6,185 nucleotides of DNA, from NCBI GenBank assembly GCA_031263965.1, contig JAISES010000411.1, forward strand, positions 1-6,185, given 5' to 3'. Under the pieces are notes generated by a model. The model saw only the letters and a program-made list of their open reading frames with translations, had not been told where the DNA came from and did no database searches. Position 1 is the first letter of the stretch. Each line of letters begins with the position of its first letter. Shown piece by piece: positions 5,539-6,185 of the stretch. Source of the DNA: Prevotella sp. (GTDB taxonomy: Bacteria; Bacteroidota; Bacteroidia; Bacteroidales; Dysgonomonadaceae). The position numbers and the translations under genes were made by a program.

Positions 5539-6185
5539 AGTTTCCTATATATTTTCTTAATAAACGCAGGAGTAGCATCCTTTATTTTCCGGCTGAGCGA
5601 ATTGTCGCCATAGACAGGAATTTCCAACCTGCGCCTGTGTTTTTTGAATGATTTTGTATATTTATAATTGAAGTATTTATCGTATTCACCGATCAATTTA
5701 ATGACCCTTATATCAATTGTTTTAGAATCCATCTGCGACCATTGCCCTTTGCCGTGGATGCGGTAAACGGATGTCACCTCTTTCAGGTAAAGCAGCGGAC
5801 CGAATTGGCCCATATACATACCCAGCATCCAGTCGGCAATTTCCATATCGAATAGCTTAGGGTCTATATTCCGTATCAGCTTTCCCCTGAACATACAGCA
5901 TGACAGGTTGCCGATCCGGTTTCCCGAAGCCAGTTCCTCAGTCGTAATCAGTTCATAATCCCCGTTGGTTGTCCAGTCAAAGATTTCTTCACGGTTTTGT
6001 TCCACAAACAGCCTCACATGCCTGTTGAAACTCATTGAAGATTCCGGCAGTTTTTCCAGATAGTCAATATGGTTTTGCAGGTGATCCGGCTTGTTCCAGT
6101 AATCATCGCCCTCCATTATGGCAACATAATCGCCTGTGCAGGCGGCAAAAGCCCGTTGATAGTTCCTTATATAGCCAAGATTGCG
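5535..6185 (-). CDS. GT2-family glycosyltransferase, C-terminal 216 residues (5' end outside window)
   Basis: The frame is open to the window edge, so the ATG at 6116 is internal. It encodes the Met just before the catalytic acidic motif. The visible part starts with NLGYIRNYQRAF (2-13) and TGDYVAIMEGDDYW (17-30), the hallmark of GT-A fold family 2 enzymes: E25-G-D-D28 is the metal/nucleotide-sugar site (DxD equivalent). FDMEIADWMLGMYMGQFG (112-129) holds the acceptor-side aspartate region (D118-W119), followed by LLYLKEVTSVYRIHGKGQWS (131-150), a pattern usual in Bacteroidetes GT2 proteins, where the R-x-H-x-x-G-x-W-S end is common. A basic C-terminal region (KKHRRRLEIP and IKKIYRKL) lacks membrane helices, so the enzyme is probably cytoplasmic or peripheral. 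It transfers a sugar from a nucleotide donor to a glycan; donor and acceptor are unknown. Roughly the first 80-90 residues are expected beyond the edge. It overlaps the DegT start by four bases (ATGA). Confidence 0.92.
   Translation of the reverse strand, partial: RNLGYIRNYQRAFAACTGDYVAIMEGDDYWNKPDHLQNHIDYLEKLPESSMSFNRHVRLFVEQNREEIFDWTTNGDYELITTEELASGNRIGNLSCCMFRGKLIRNIDPKLFDMEIADWMLGMYMGQFGPLLYLKEVTSVYRIHGKGQWSQMDSKTIDIRVIKLIGEYDKYFNYKYTKSFKKHRRRLEIPVYGDNSLSRKIKDATPAFIKKIYRKL

Noticed and set aside
5110..5613. 167-codon open frame on the plus strand
   Set aside because: It lies antisense to the DegT aminotransferase and the glycosyltransferase end, both with clear family motifs. Its own translation has no recognisable motif, so it is a shadow frame.
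6114..6116. ATG as the start of the glycosyltransferase
   Set aside because: The frame continues upstream to the edge with the canonical GT2 stretch NLGYIRNYQ and TGDYVAI, so this Met is internal.

Overview
The window looks like a chromosomal segment of a Bacteroidetes, most likely a Bacteroidales member such as a Dysgonomonas or Parabacteroides relative. This is an inference from several signs: moderate-to-low GC, start codons preceded by A/T-rich DNA with no convincing Shine-Dalgarno, a WbqC-family gene in a surface-glycan cluster, a DUF6056-like membrane protein, and junction repeats of kinds I associate with this phylum. The genus cannot be fixed from the sequence alone. No RNA gene, insertion sequence, CRISPR array or origin was seen, and no gap between genes exceeds about 80 bp.

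Left part (1-1298, plus strand). The C-terminal end of a polytopic membrane protein, cut by the window edge, overlaps by one base (TAATG) the start of a complete ABC-3 family metal-ion transporter permease (ZnuB/MntB type). The ATPase and the binding protein are not in the window. The permease converges on the minus-strand block, and the two stop codons are separated only by a small array of 14-bp direct repeats (1301-1348).

Right part (1349-6185, minus strand; transcribed from right to left). The order is: a GT2 glycosyltransferase (start lies beyond the window); a DegT/DnrJ/EryC1/StrS nucleotide-sugar aminotransferase resembling VioA (ATGA overlap with the GT); a WbqC-family protein; a short divergent PLP-dependent aminotransferase-fold protein (2 bp after WbqC); a two-TM protein of unknown function; and a ThrE_2/YjjB-type inner-membrane protein. 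The first four form a compact surface-polysaccharide (O-antigen or capsule) module. The plausible logic is that the DegT enzyme installs an amino group on a nucleotide-linked deoxysugar, WbqC and the short aminotransferase-like protein take part in modifying that sugar or supplying a substituent, and the GT2 enzyme adds a sugar to the growing glycan. The last two genes are probably not part of the glycan pathway.

The most unusual feature is the set of repeat elements at gene ends. A GC-rich double-palindrome element supplies about the last 20 residues of WbqC. A long imperfect inverted repeat supplies the last four residues and the stop codon of the DegT enzyme. The 14-bp array fits exactly between two convergent stop codons. 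In addition, a perfect 26-bp palindrome lies inside the DegT coding sequence, and two coding genes carry A9 tracts that could slip.
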